DNA from: Aphrophora alni
Taxonomy: Eukaryota > Arthropoda > Insecta > Hemiptera > Aphrophoridae
Direction of reading: 5' to 3'
DNA length: 64,000 nucleotides
Assembly (NCBI GenBank): GCA_963513935.1
Contig: OY740769.1
Location: 74,355,712 to 74,419,711, forward strand
Of the stretch, positions 25,401-39,471 are shown piece after piece. Made by a program: the position numbers and the translations under genes. The notes beneath the pieces were generated by a model. The model was given only the letters and a program-made list of their open reading frames with translations. It was not told the origin of the DNA and did no database searches. Each line of letters begins with the position of its first letter. Within the stretch, counting starts at the first letter, position 1.

Positions 25401-28400
25401 ACCCCTGGAATAAAGTCCGGACCTTCATTGATATGATGAATGAGTCATTCAAGGCATATTTTGTTCCAAGTCAAGAGGTATGTATTGACGAAAGTGTGAT
25501 TGGCATGAAAAACCGTTGTGCTTTTATTCAATATATGCCTAACAAGAGACATTCTCGTTTTGGAATAAAGAAGTTTGAGATATGCGACTCGAAAACTTCT
25601 TATGTTCTTCAAGTGAGTTTGTACAATGATAGAAACTTCTTGGCCAATGACTCCGACCCCTTCACCCAAAAAGTTGTCAAGGATTTGATGATAAAATCAG
25701 ATTATTTGGAGAAAGGTTACCACCTTTTTACTGATAATTTCTACACAAAGGTACCTCTTTCCTCATTTTTGTTGTCGAATAACATCTTTTTGACAGGCAC
25801 GATCAACAAAATAAGCAAGGAGTTACCAAAATCAATGGTAACAGCTGAACTATCTGTTGGTGAATCCCTGTATTTCAGGAGAGGTGAAACACTTCTCCTG
25901 AAATACAAGGAGAAGAAAAGTAGGAAACCTGTGTTACTACTTACCACAGGTTATCATGCTGCTACCATTGATGTGCAAAACAGATGGGGTGGTACCAAAG
26001 CCAGGCCGTTTGTAATTCACAACTACACCTTTATGGGTGGGGTCGACAACAAAGACAAAAGTATCTACCATGTCACTTGTTCTCGGACCTGTAGAAAATA
26101 CTGGCGTAAGATAGTCTACAACTTAGTCGACATGGCCCTTTTCAACGTACAAGGCACAGAACCCAAACGGTAGAAACCGGCGGTTTTTCATGATAGATTT
26201 AGTTGAGAGTCTAACTTGCGCACCTGATTTTGATGCTGCTCCTATTATGCATTTACGGCACGGACCATCTACATCACAGAGTAGCTCGGCAACTTTACCC
26301 TCCCACACACTAACAAGACTGCAAAGTGATGGCAAAAGAGTTTGTATAGTGTGTAAGGAGAGTAAAGTTTTGGGCGACAAAAGGTCACGTTTCTGGTGTC
26401 CAGTGTGTAACATCGGTATACATGAGAAATGTTTCCCTAAACTGAACCATCACTGGAGGTCTAAGTCAAACAGTGTTAATGTGGCTAGCCTTCCTACCAG
26501 TAATGATGGTTCATGTTTCGGACAGATGCAGTGCGCTACAGGTAACTGGATGCCATTGTAAACATAAGTACACAAAATTTATTTTATTTCACCTTATTAC
26601 ATTATATTATTCATATATTTGCTATTATATTATCATTTACATGTTGTATGTAAGAATCTTTGAAAAATGACCTAACCTTGTCTTGCCACTTTTTATATAA
26701 ACATAGATATTACCTTATAAAAATTGTATAAATTGATTCAGACTTTTACCAACATTTATTCACAACTATATTGCAAAACTTTTGTATATATTTAAAAATT
26801 AAAAAAAAAAAAAATTATGGTTTATATACCTATTTCTGTGGAATTTTGCCTCGGTTATAGGGTAAATTTGTTGATTCCGTACATAATAATTCCAAAATGT
26901 TACCATCTAAATTTTTTTTTCACTACACAACTAAATTCTACGCACCTTTCTGACTATAATGATATAATATAAACTTGGGTATAAAATCATATATTACTAT
27001 TTTTGGTAAATTTTTGAAAAGAAAGACCATTTTACCTTTTTTAGTAAAAAATGGTTTTTTAGTTTGAAAATGTACCAAATTTCCCCCACCCCTAAATATA
27101 TTCACAAATATATTACAAATCTCTAGTAATTGATGAAAAAATTCAAAACAATCTATTTGAATGGTGTAAATTACCATTTCTGTGAAATTATTCTCCCCGT
27201 TACTATCAGATTATTTGACCAAAAAACTTCAAATGTTTTACATCTAACATTTTTTTTTCACTACACACCTAAATTCTATGCACCTTTCTGAATATAATGA
27301 TATAAAGAACTTGGGTAAAAAATATATATTACTATTTTTGGTAAATTTTTGAAAAGAAAAAGACCATTTTACCTTTTTTCGTAAAAAATGGTTTTTTATT
27401 TTGAAAATGTAACAATTTTTTCTTTTTTTCCCTAAATATATTCACAAATATATTACAAATCTCTAGTGTTGAAATTCTAGTAATTGTTGAAAAAATTCCA
27501 AAAAATCTATTTGAATGGTGTACATTACCATTTCTGTGAAATTATTCTCTCCGTTACTCTCAGATTTTTTGGTATTTGACCAAAAAACTCCAAATGTTTT
27601 ACATCTAACATTTCTTTTCACTACACAACTAAATTCTATGCACCTTTCTGAATATAATGATATATACAACTTGTGTATAAAATATATATTACTATTTTTA
27701 GTACATTTTTGAAAATAAAATGACCATTTTACCTTTTTCTTAAAATTTTATTTTATTTTTTTATTTTGAAAATGTAACAAATTTATTTTTATTTTTTCTA
27801 AATATATTCACAAATATTACACAAAACTTTTGTATATCTTAGAAAAAGGTGGTAAGCTATCGATTTTGGATGATACAGGTTTTTCTGAAAAATGATAACA
27901 TCATTTTTTGACATGTAACATACTTACTCCAAAACCGTTTCAAAAAAATTTTTTTTTATTACATAGATGAATTCTATGCATCTTTCTGAGAAAAATGATG
28001 TCAAATTTTTTATTAATTTTTAAACAAACGAAAAATTGTTAAGAAAATTAACCATGCCGCCTCTAGGGTTAAGCAAGAAAACGAAGAATACCATTGTGTT
28101 GAAAAGTTGTCAGCAAAAGACCCTAGGACGTAAAAATAATTTAATAGAAATCAAAAACCAACGTCCGTAATAGGTAAGAGATGGCTGAAGTAAATGACAG
28201 TTATTGATTTCAATTGAACTAAACAGAACCTCGTTGCATCTTTATATATCTTTATTATATAAATTAGTTGATAATATTTATAAATTACAAGAGAAGTTAT
28301 TTAGACATATTGTATGTATTAGCTTCCTGGATTGTATATTTGAATAACTGTAGTAGGTTAATTACCTTGTTTTATCTCTGTCAAACAATCCAAATTTATT

Positions 28401-31400
28401 CCTAAAGGATTACCAGTTATACCGTCATCTTCAGATCCAAACCAAAATTAATGTTGTTCAGCGTTTTATGGATTCTTCTTCTTATAATGGCACATTTAAA
28501 CACTTAGTTGAAATAGTCAAAATAGTTATAAAAGATATTATAAAATAAGTTAGATTAATAAACACTGACACATATACATGTTATAATTCCATGTTGTCTG
28601 TACTTAGTTAATTACGCGAACCGATATTGATGTCGGTGCACAAGAGTCAAAGATGTATGCCGGGCAGTTGTTGATATTGTACTAACGATCTGCGTGTTGT
28701 CTAAGCTGATCCCCTCTCTCATTTAGATCACTGTATTATATAATTCGTTGGACCAATAGTTCATTTTATCATTCAACAGATCTTGGTTGTGATTTTTGGT
28801 TGCAGCATATATTTAAAATTCTTTTAGTGCTGATAGTAGACGGCCCATTTTGCAAATGTAGAGTATTTCTAAGTTGTGGTCCATAGATGTGTATTTATGG
28901 TCGTGGTCTATAAGGTAATGGGCGAAATGGGACCTTTGTTCTGTTATTGTGTGTAGTGGTATGTATTCCTTGAAACGTGTAGCGAAGGATCTTCTGGTTT
29001 GATTGACGTAAAATTTCTCATAGTCAGTGCAAGGTATTCTGTATACACCGGACGAATTATTTTTGTTGACTGTGTGGCTGTTTTTAGGACTCAAAATATT
29101 GGCTAATCTATTAGATGTTCTGTAGGATAAAACAAGAAGTTATTTGATGTTTTATTGTTCCTAATATAGTATATTTGTCTTTATAAAAAATTCATTATAT
29201 GAAATTAACCAATTGATCTCCAAAAATTGCTCCGCGCACACACACACGATCATATTCACTCTCTCTCCCACCCTCCCCCTCTGATGTGATATAGAGGCCG
29301 GAGATTCAAAGCTTCTGTGACACCAGTTTTTGTGATAGACCAGTTTTTGTGCCAGTTGTTGGAACAGACCAGAAGAAAATGACACTCCCCAAATTGAAGA
29401 GTTTTTTTATCCGAATTTATCCAACAGTCCAGTTTAAAGAAAATACACCTCAAGATACAACAAACAGTGGTGTGTAATCCAGTAGTATTACTTATATTCG
29501 ATTTCTACAGATAAATGGAAAAAAAAATAGAAAAACAAATTTGTGAAAATGTGGTGAGATCAAACTAATACTAGATTTCTATTGAAATTCCTTGTTAAGT
29601 CAAAGACCCTATCTTACATAATCTCATGTACAAACTTTTAGCCTAAGAGGCTATAATTGAATCTAAATATTCATTGTTGAAATGATTTTAAAGACAATTA
29701 ACTTCAACTCTGCATATTATTACATATTTTCATCCCATTCCGTCTTATGAACTATAACTTTGATTTCATTTTATGTTAATCATTTGGGACCTAGTCCAAA
29801 TGGGACCTGAGTCTTCAGTCTTCTTCTTAACTCTACTGATTGAGAAAGTGAACAGTGTTTACGAAATATATCAAAACTTTAGTGTTTTTTGTGTGTGTTT
29901 TCTTACTTATGTACTATTAGGTAATACCAAGGACCATTTTCCAAGGTAAGCCTGTCTCCTGTCCATACAAAATCTAACATATATATATACAGTCGTCTCA
30001 AGATATAATACAGAAAATAGGTAAACACAGTACAGGCAAGAAAATAAGTAACAAATTACAACTTTAAATTTATTTTTATAATGGTTATAAAATTTACGTT
30101 TAACTGAAATAATTTATGATAATACAATTGAAATTTTCTTCATTCAATGTATTATTGGTAGGATAAAGAAATAAAGCTTAAAGTTTCAAAATATATTAAT
30201 AATATAAATGAGCTACAATTGTTTTGCCTTGCGGCATCATCGGGCAGCTGGTGATGGAGTTGCCATATCTTGAATATGGAGTTTCAACAAGAAATATCTG
30301 CTGTTACATTAACATTTATTATTGGTAGTATATTTGATATGTAGTGATGCAAAATTTAATTAAAACAACATTCATATTTTATGATTTGAATATAATCAGG
30401 CAAAATTTGTAATGCTCAAGTTATATTTTTTAACAATTGGTTTGGCAACATTTCTTTTAAAGCTTGGTTCCACCTAAATCACTGAGTTTCACACAACCTT
30501 TTACTTTAACTGTTTATTAAATTACATAATGAAATCTTACCGATGACTGTTTCTTCGGACTCCATTTTAGAAGATCACATGCTTTACGATTTTTACTTAG
30601 GGCTTTGAGGACAGCCAAATATCCAGACATCATTTCAGCTTCAACTGCCAGCCACCATGATGCAGGTGGCATCTCACAGCACATCCTGTAGAATAGAGAG
30701 ACTAGTATGAGACTACTACGCCTAATATATATAACAAACTTGAGTAAAACCACAATCTAAAATATAAAGAAAGAAACACTATCTATTTTATTTATAAACA
30801 GAAATAGATATATACTCATGTTAAAAGCCAAGTAGTCGATCATGTTATGAGATAAAATATACAGTTATATTACAAAATATATTGTTTGGTTGCTTTTAAG
30901 TGGATAGGAGATAAACAGGCCTCAGTTCAAAAAAACTATGTTTGTATCCTCTACACGAAGAGTATAGGCCCTACTGTTAAGTACTATCAACAAAATCGAC
31001 GTTAAGCTTTTATGAAGCTATCTATTTTGAAGTCCAAAATGCCATAAAAATTAGATGTTGAGCTGTGATGTACTACACCTAAAATATGTGGATTGATTTG
31101 ATCAAATTTGTATTGTTACCATTATATTGACAATAAAAAAATACTACAGATGCACTTTCAAAAGTCCCTTACCACACTTGGGAATAAACAAAATAACAAA
31201 AAACAAAAATTTTTGTCAAAAGTAAAATGTTTATTCCTATTAGACCCTTATAGCTATTACAACAACAAAGTTGTCATCTTCAGAGGGAATCTTAACAAAG
31301 ACTAAATTAAAACTATTTACAACTAAAGTTGTAAGTAGTTTTGACTATTTGTTTATTTTATAAATAATAAACATTGATTGTGAATATGACTAAAATAAAC

Positions 31401-34400
31401 ATTTGCAGTGAGTACATATATTAATTTAATAGTTTGACACTGCAATGTTAAAACAATAATCGCAACGTTAAATGATTTTAAATCGTTACTGCAGCATAAT
31501 ATTACTAGTATAACAAATAAGGTTGAGATTGGCACAACAAATATGGTTGAAGGTAACACTTAGCACTATACAGGAAGGGGACTTGACAAAAATATGATGC
31601 AACTATTTTATTTGTTTCTTTTCTCTCTGTCTAAACAGGAAATGGTTCTTGTTTTATTGTTAATAGTATATAATACAATTAATTATACTATTAAAACAGA
31701 ATGGATGTTCTATAATGTTTGAATAGTGTGAAAACTCTCCAACACATCCTTCTGCAATGCCCTGGTCCAGAAAATGCTCCTAGAAAGATACTTAAAGCGA
31801 GACTTAAAGAAAAATGCACCCTTGAAAGAGTACTGTCGAACAACACCTTTTGGCGACTTGCTGCCCTTGTTTATGAGAGACACCGTGTGGTTGATATCAC
31901 TTGATATCAGATACACGCACAAGAAGTAAGAAGTAAGAATAGTGTTATTCAATATATTGTTGTGAATCCATTTTAAAGTGTTTTAAGTAGTTAAATTTAT
32001 TTCTTACATTTTAGTAATTTATCAGTTTGGTAGTTGCCAGTTAAGCAGTGAAAATGAACTATTTAGATATTTTTACGCATCCTCAGCATAAATCATATTA
32101 ATAAAAATCGAGTTTTTAAATGACAGTGGTGATCAAAGTTCATTTTTTACTTTTGTCAATTAATCCCGACCTTCACATTTTTTTCTTTTTCGATTTGTGT
32201 TGAATTTAGATCTTTAATCTTCACATAGCATTGAGATTTTAACGAAATTGGTAGAACCGATTTTGTTAATCTATGTCTTTTATATTAGGCTTCCATACCC
32301 GATGTTTTGGTTTATTACCAATAACTAACAAACTGTTTTTGGCAACCAATATGTTTTGTTTGGGTCTTTAGTGGCTACTCTTGAGCAAAATTGTAATTTT
32401 GAGTTATCAAATAAATGAAAAAAGTCTCAAGTTTATGGGCAAAATAGATTCACATACCAAATTTGATTAAAACCGCCCCACACATTTGAGCTGTAGAGCA
32501 TATACTAACTCCAGATACAGACAGACACATATTATTTTTAATAAAACTATTTCTTGGACTTAGAATACTTCAAAACGGATATATCCGCAAAAAAAAAAAT
32601 GATATTAATTTTTTTAACTCTTTACAGTACATAAATTAATAAGGAATGTTGATTTTTAAAGTCAAAGATTTCTGTTTTTTTTTTTATTTTCATGAACATT
32701 GTTTTTTTAATATGTGCCTAGGTGTAAATAACATTTTCCAGTTATTAAAATATTGCACTCAACCATGTAAACAACAATAAACAGCATGTTATATGTTTTG
32801 TAAACAAATTATATTAAAAAAGTTAAAATCTTCCCTGAAAATTCTATGAAAGCAGTTTTAGGGGTCTCTGAACACAAAAAATATGAAATAAAAAATAACA
32901 AATTATATGAAAACTGACTCGATGCGGCCCTAAGCGGGTTCAATTTGTACTTTAATAAGCATAGTTTTTTATGCAAGTAGCAGCTCTACTTTCAACAATT
33001 TTAAAGATATAGACTCTAAGCTCAGTCTACACATTAACTAATATGTTTTACACTAGTATACAGAGTTCTAGAAAATTGTTGAAAATATAGTTAGATTTTT
33101 TACAAATCATGATCAAACGATTATCAGAATTAATTGTACCATTAAAAGTCAGACATAAACCATAATTAAAATCCATGTATATATGAAAAGTTTCTGGTGC
33201 TGAGGCATAAATCTGATAATGAATACACAAACCCATGCAAGGCCAACTAAGTTCTCCTACTTCATTTCTATTAGCCTTAATGCTAGTGATTGTGATTACA
33301 CCTTGGTGTCTAAATTGATAATTTTACTCATATACAATATTTTTGTTAATTCTAATGTTATACATTTAAATTTTGTATAAAAAAATTTACTGAAATTTTC
33401 ACTCGGTAATTTCACATATTCGTAAATTTTATTACAATTATTTATGAAACCTAGTCTTTACTTTATTTTGGCTTTATTTTTTTTACTTGACCGGTGTTAA
33501 AAAATTTTTATCCACAAATTCAGAGTTATTTGTCTGTCATAAAATAAATAATTTTTAAGAAAATTGTTATACGATTGCAATACGAGAGATGACGCAAGTT
33601 TCTCGTCATGTCTTGCTTACGTCACATATCAAACTAAGTACTAAACCATCTTAGAGACCCAAAAATGTGAAATGTTACATCATTTTGTTAGATCAAGGTG
33701 TCCATTTCCCATCAATTACAGCTATTTCTCCTTTCCTACTACACTGATTTTTCCATATTGTCCATTTCAAAACAAAAAAAAAAGATCCAGATTATACTGA
33801 TTATATTTTAATCTAAAATTTAGCAGAAGCTTAAAAAGACTCGAGCTCCTAATAACAGTTCCATAATGTCCATTCAAAACAAGATCCAGATTATACTGAT
33901 TATATTTTAATCTAAAATTTAGCAGAAGTTTAAAAAAACTCGAGCTCCTAATAACAGTTTCTGCTCGTTAAAAGCTTCAATAAAAGTTTGAGTTTGTTTA
34001 AAGCTCAAATTCATAAAAGGCTTGATGAAGCTCAAGTTCGATAAAAGCTCAAGCTTGTAAAAAAGCTTGAGCTTGGAAAAAGCTTAAGCTTGGCTCAGAT
34101 TAAAACAACCTGAGTCACACATCCTTCTAATACACATTACTATGCATGTTTTATATTTGTTTACAGAGTTAAAAACTAATATCATAAATCTATATTTTTT
34201 TAACCAAATTTTTTAGTACAGAAGAGAAACTTTGATCGGGTTACTAGCTTTATTTTCAAAACTTTCAAGATACGTTAAAACTTGGTATACTAGTAAAACA
34301 CTTAGTAAACGTATATACCAAGTTTCAGGATGACACCATGAATTTTTTTTACATAGAGACAGTAATATCCGGGGATCATATCATTGGTAAAAGTATAAAA

Positions 34401-37400
34401 TTCGAGTAGTAAACAGCTCAATTAAAAAATAGGATATCATGTTGAAACTTGGTAAACAATTATAAAGTAGGTTTATGAACTAATATACTAAATTTCAAGT
34501 CGACATTTCAAAAATTGTTGTAATGAGCGGGTATATCTATAGATCTCACGACCAATGCGGGCTACCAATCCACACAGTTACGGCCGGCCAATGCAAGCTA
34601 CAATTCACCCCAGTCACAGATACAATGTTTTTTCAGTTATTGGTGTATTATATTATCAAAAATAAATTGTTATTTAATACCATTCACAGTTTTAAAACGT
34701 GATTGAAGACCACCAAGTCTAATATTATTTTTACATTCAATGTAGGGTGAGAGAGAATTTTACCAATAATTTTTTTAATAGATTTCAGCTATAATAATAT
34801 TTTCAAATTAAAAATATATTTGGTCGATTTTTTACTATTTATCAAGAAACTAAATATTTTGACCAACAATTAAAATATATCATCACTTGATGAAAAATAT
34901 TTGTTGGCATTTTCTAAGAAAAAAACAACTACTGATCACTTCTACTAATAATAATATAATTATTTATGCATAAATAATATGAACAAAGGCTATAAGTATG
35001 TGATAAAATGATTGTGCGGTAAGCGACAATGCAAGAAGATTGAATTGAATTGCAACAGGACATTGGGACAAACTGGCCTAATACGAACTATTCAGGTCAA
35101 CACTTGTAATGACCTAAACTTTCCGAATATTCTTTTGTTCGACTGCAATGAAATAGTTAACAATGACAAAGTTTGGTTTTTTTCTCATTCAGCTTGAATT
35201 TACCGGAATATTAACAAAATTCCTGCCTTTTTCCTGACTACTCAATTTTCCCAGCTTTTTTTCCGATTGGTAGGGACCCTGGAAAAATCTTGTAATTTAC
35301 CCACACTACCCCAATTTTACTTAAAAGTACTGTATTCTATAAAAAATATTATTTTATTTATTTCAAAATAGGAAATACGTCAAACTCGTAATAAAATGTC
35401 TTGTTGCATGCTTTTTAATATTTTGCATTTTTTAACTTGTTTTCTTCATTTTTTGTTTTATCAGCAAATGAAAGCATATGATCAAAGGTTATGCAGACAG
35501 TTCATAGGACAACAGGGTAAAAGTGAAGCATTATCTTCCAATTGATTTAATCCCATGTAGAAGTCTCTGATAATGAACTGCCCGACTAATTGGCAGAGCA
35601 AGGCACTGCACTACATCAATATTACACTATCACAGATGCTCAATCTGCCAAAACATTACTGAAAAGTTCTGAACGACATCTGAATGAGGAGCTGGCAAAG
35701 GAATATTCGTGTGGGAAAAAACTGGGAAGACTTTGCGGAGACATGGGTTGTAACAAGAAACCAATCAAGAAGAGAGTCGGTTGCACACAGCTCATGACTG
35801 CCAGGCAGTTTACTTGTACAGGATACCATACAACAATAAGGAAACTGTACATTATGCCAAGAGCACAACTCGAAGATGAACAGGGATCACCTGCTGCTCA
35901 CAATTGCAGAAGATTGGACTCGAAGATAGGAAGTTGCAGCCAATTGTATTGGAATGTAAAAAATCAAATGGACTAGAGTCCACAAGACTACCCATAAGGA
36001 AAAAAAAAAAGATCATTGGTTTTTTAGCCAGTTTTAACCTATTTTCCGCTCTAGATATAATGATAAAATCATATATATATCTTTCAATATATAAATCACC
36101 TTATAAATTTGACTTTAAAAAAAGAGAACAAAAAAATTGTTTAGTACATCAAATCATTTAATAACCATTGGACTAATTGCACTATGAATAAATAATGTAC
36201 ATTATTCAATGGAGGGTTTTTGCTTCTCCCTTCAAAACGGCACAGTTATTTATGAAATATTTCTTAAAGTTGTTAATTGTTTTATTTGCTCTCTAAATAA
36301 TCGTACCATTTCACTGAGATCAGAAAGATTCTCTTTAATAGTTATTTCCAAAATTACCCTTTCTTTCTTATATTTTGGGCAATTTGGAGAATGTGCAGGG
36401 TGATCACCTTTACAATTTGTATACTTAATAGTCATTTCACTCTGGAAATGTTGGTTAAAGCAAAATTTAAAATAATGGTGCTAATAGGTTTTTTCCCCCT
36501 TTATGGTGATGCAGTAAACAATTACGCTCTGTTTACAAGCTATTTTAAAAATTTCATTTGTCAAATTTTTAATCTCAAACATTAAGTCACAATAGGAAAT
36601 AACATGTTGAAAAGAGTTTAAAGTCTTATAAAATTCAAAAACCACATCGACTACATCATCAAATAACATAAGGCTTAATAAAGAAAACTTTTATATATAA
36701 GAGTTAGTGTCTATCAATGGCCTTCTATACTCAGTGTTCTAATATTTTTTACTAGTGATTATTGTAATCCAACAACAGTGATTATTGTCTTATTTATTCC
36801 AAAGGACGAAACCTTAAGTAGATCCGAGACCTCAACAATGTTCACATAATACGGAATGTGGGAAATGGTTCATGTCTGAATCTAACCTCTTCACCTTTCT
36901 ATACAGACAGACTCCTCGGACAATACAGAGAGCTCCTTCTTTTCACCTACAGGTTTGAAGTTGTAGTTTTGGTTGTCATTAAAACAGTTTACAAGTTCTT
37001 CATGAGAGCAGTGGCAGAAGAGACTCATTATAAATCCTCCTTAGTAGGGATGAGATGATTAGCTTATTGATTAAATTGTAAAAATAATTATTATGATAAT
37101 TGGTGATTATGATTAATCACCGATCCATATTTCTCTTACAGATTCGGACTTAACAATTAGAGCTCACCTATCCATATATTTGATGGTTTATTAAAATAAT
37201 ATATATTGTCAAAGAGTAAAATTATCGATTGATAACACAGTTTAATTACTTTATATAACATTACAACTCATTGAGCAGGTGTGCATTTATTTGGGCATGT
37301 ATTATCTAATAAAAGAAGACTGCGTAGTGTTATCACCTCAAGTCTCTGTGATAATGACTAACATGAAGCCTAATAGAAATAAAGTGGGAGAGCTAGTTGG

Positions 37401-39427
37401 CCTTGAACTGGTGTTTGTATTTATTTTCAGGTATAAAAAGACTTCCTTTATAAAAAAATTAAACCACTCAATGAAAAAGCCGCTGTTACCCACACTTTTT
37501 TATTTGCTTTCCATAAAACTGATAGGTGGTTTTTATATTTTCTTTTAAATGCTCTCGGATTTAACGGTTTATAAACAATCACTGGTTTTAGCATTGCAAC
37601 AAAATAGTATAGTTAAACTTGGAGCCGACTTTTGTCATGAGGAAAGTCTGAGAAGGCATCCTCTTCCAAAACAACCCTGCTTCATCTGCATTAAAAACTT
37701 GTTCTGGTAAATAGCTTTTTTCAGATAAAATACATTGAAATGTCTTTAAAAATGAACTTGCTGCTTCGTAAATTGCCGACACTATTTATTTTCATCACTA
37801 CTTTCACCCCCATTTAGAACAAAATGGTCATATACGTTGCACTTTTTGTCGAACAATAAGAGAACTGAGTGACACCCTTTTCCTCAGCATTAAAACTTCA
37901 AAACACTCACTACTAACTCAAAGTAAATTAAATAACATTTATTTGGGATGAGAAATGGAAAAAGGGCTTTAAAAAAATGTCAAAAAAAAATTTAGAAATA
38001 AAAGAACAAAATTTTGAAATTTTTACTCGAAAAAAAAGAAAATTTTAAACAACACAGCTCTTAACTAACACTTGAAAGCACAAACTACGAACTCAACGCC
38101 TAGATCAGTACTGTCTGTCCAAGGTCAGCTGAAGGATTTTGCCTGAACGGAGGTAAAATGGAGCAAATGCATCATAGCCAGACACGTGGTGGCTTCTACC
38201 GAGCTGTGATGGGAGAACCAGACAAACAATGACTTCTAGCTAGCTGTATTGGGGTGTTCTGCAAATACACGACAACGCTAATACCAAACCCGTGAATAGC
38301 AAGGGACAACTGTAATTAAAATTTTTTAATAATAAATCGTAATCGGTAAGCCCAAATCATCTCATCCCTACTTCTTAGTTTGACCGTTTGGGTCTAAAGT
38401 TTTACACCATACTTAAAACTGGGTGTAGGTTCCGAAGTCTTTTCCATACCGAAAACTTCCTAACCAATAACTGAAGAGGTTGGTTACTGAACAAAATTTG
38501 TGCATAAATCTTCAGTAGAACAGGCTCACATTAACTTTGGTATGGTAAACACACTCAACACACTGCTGCTGATGCTGCTATGAATGGTAAACAAATTGTA
38601 TATATGTATCATTTGTGTTGAATAGATGTAAACATATTTATGTAAAAAAAAAAAAACAGAAAAGATGTATTAGATGTACAACCCCCGAATGACTCGAATA
38701 CCATAAGAGATGTCAAACCCCTCGCAATAAGTGCAGCTAGTCTACACCCTCTTATAGGGTAAATTTTTTATAGGATAGTAAAATGTAGAAAATGTATTAG
38801 CACAGTATTTTACTTAAAATAATTCAGAATTGACTTCAACTTTATATGACCTGACCATTTTTATAGAAGCTTGTAAATGGTTCAAATGTATTCAATCTAT
38901 TAAGCAAGAAATATCAGTAATAGTAATTTTATCAAAGGTGCAGAAAATAAAAATATTCTTCATAGTGTATACAAGCAGAGAAATGAAATAACAAAAATTC
39001 TTTGAAGAAAACACAGAGTCTCAAGTATTTTCAATAAGATCAAAAATAGAAGCTTGTACCTGTGTAGTATTAAAAGAAAACATAATTGTACTTACCTACA
39101 AATAAACTCTACAGACTCAGGTAGGAAACTAAGAACTTCGTACTTCTCATTCGATAGACCTTCGCACTTAGCATGAACCCAACATTTACATTGTCCACAC
39201 TCCATCATCTAAGTATGGAAATGTTAAAAAAACACAATTTAATTAAAGGAGAAAAAACTTAAAAACAAAAATATTACATACAAGTCAGAAAATACTCAGT
39301 TGTATACACAAAATTCTGAACATGGGTCCCTTATCAAAAAAAGCAGGCTATTAGTATAAAGAAAAGATATTTTTCTAGGGTTGAAAATATAGAAAAAGAC
39401 AACAATATCAGGCAAAAACAATATGTT

Positions 39428-39471
<44 letters not shown>

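Larger units (their letters stand above)
22868..28068 (+). mobile_element. Complete 5.2-kb piggyBac-family transposon
   Basis: Flanked by TTAA at 22864-22867 and 28069-28072, the target duplication used by piggyBac. Terminal inverted repeats are CCCTAGAAGCGGCA on the left and, inverted, CCCTAGAGGCGGCA on the right, 13 of 14 identical. Long non-coding arms of about 1.65 and 1.5 kb surround the transposase. The right arm has at least three tandem-like copies of a module of roughly 330-350 bp between 26930 and 27840, each with CACCTTTCTGA.TATAATG and CAAAAAACT.CAAATG. A subterminal palindrome sits at 22885-22899. Confidence 0.88.

Noticed and set aside
26930..27840. CRISPR-like array
   Set aside because: Units are about 330-350 bp, diverged and internal to a eukaryotic transposon; they do not have short identical repeats with unique spacers.
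28047..28050. TTAA at about 28047 as the right boundary of the piggyBac element
   Set aside because: The matching terminal repeat CCCTAGAGGCGGCA ends at 28068 beside TTAA at 28069-28072, so the inner TTAA is chance.
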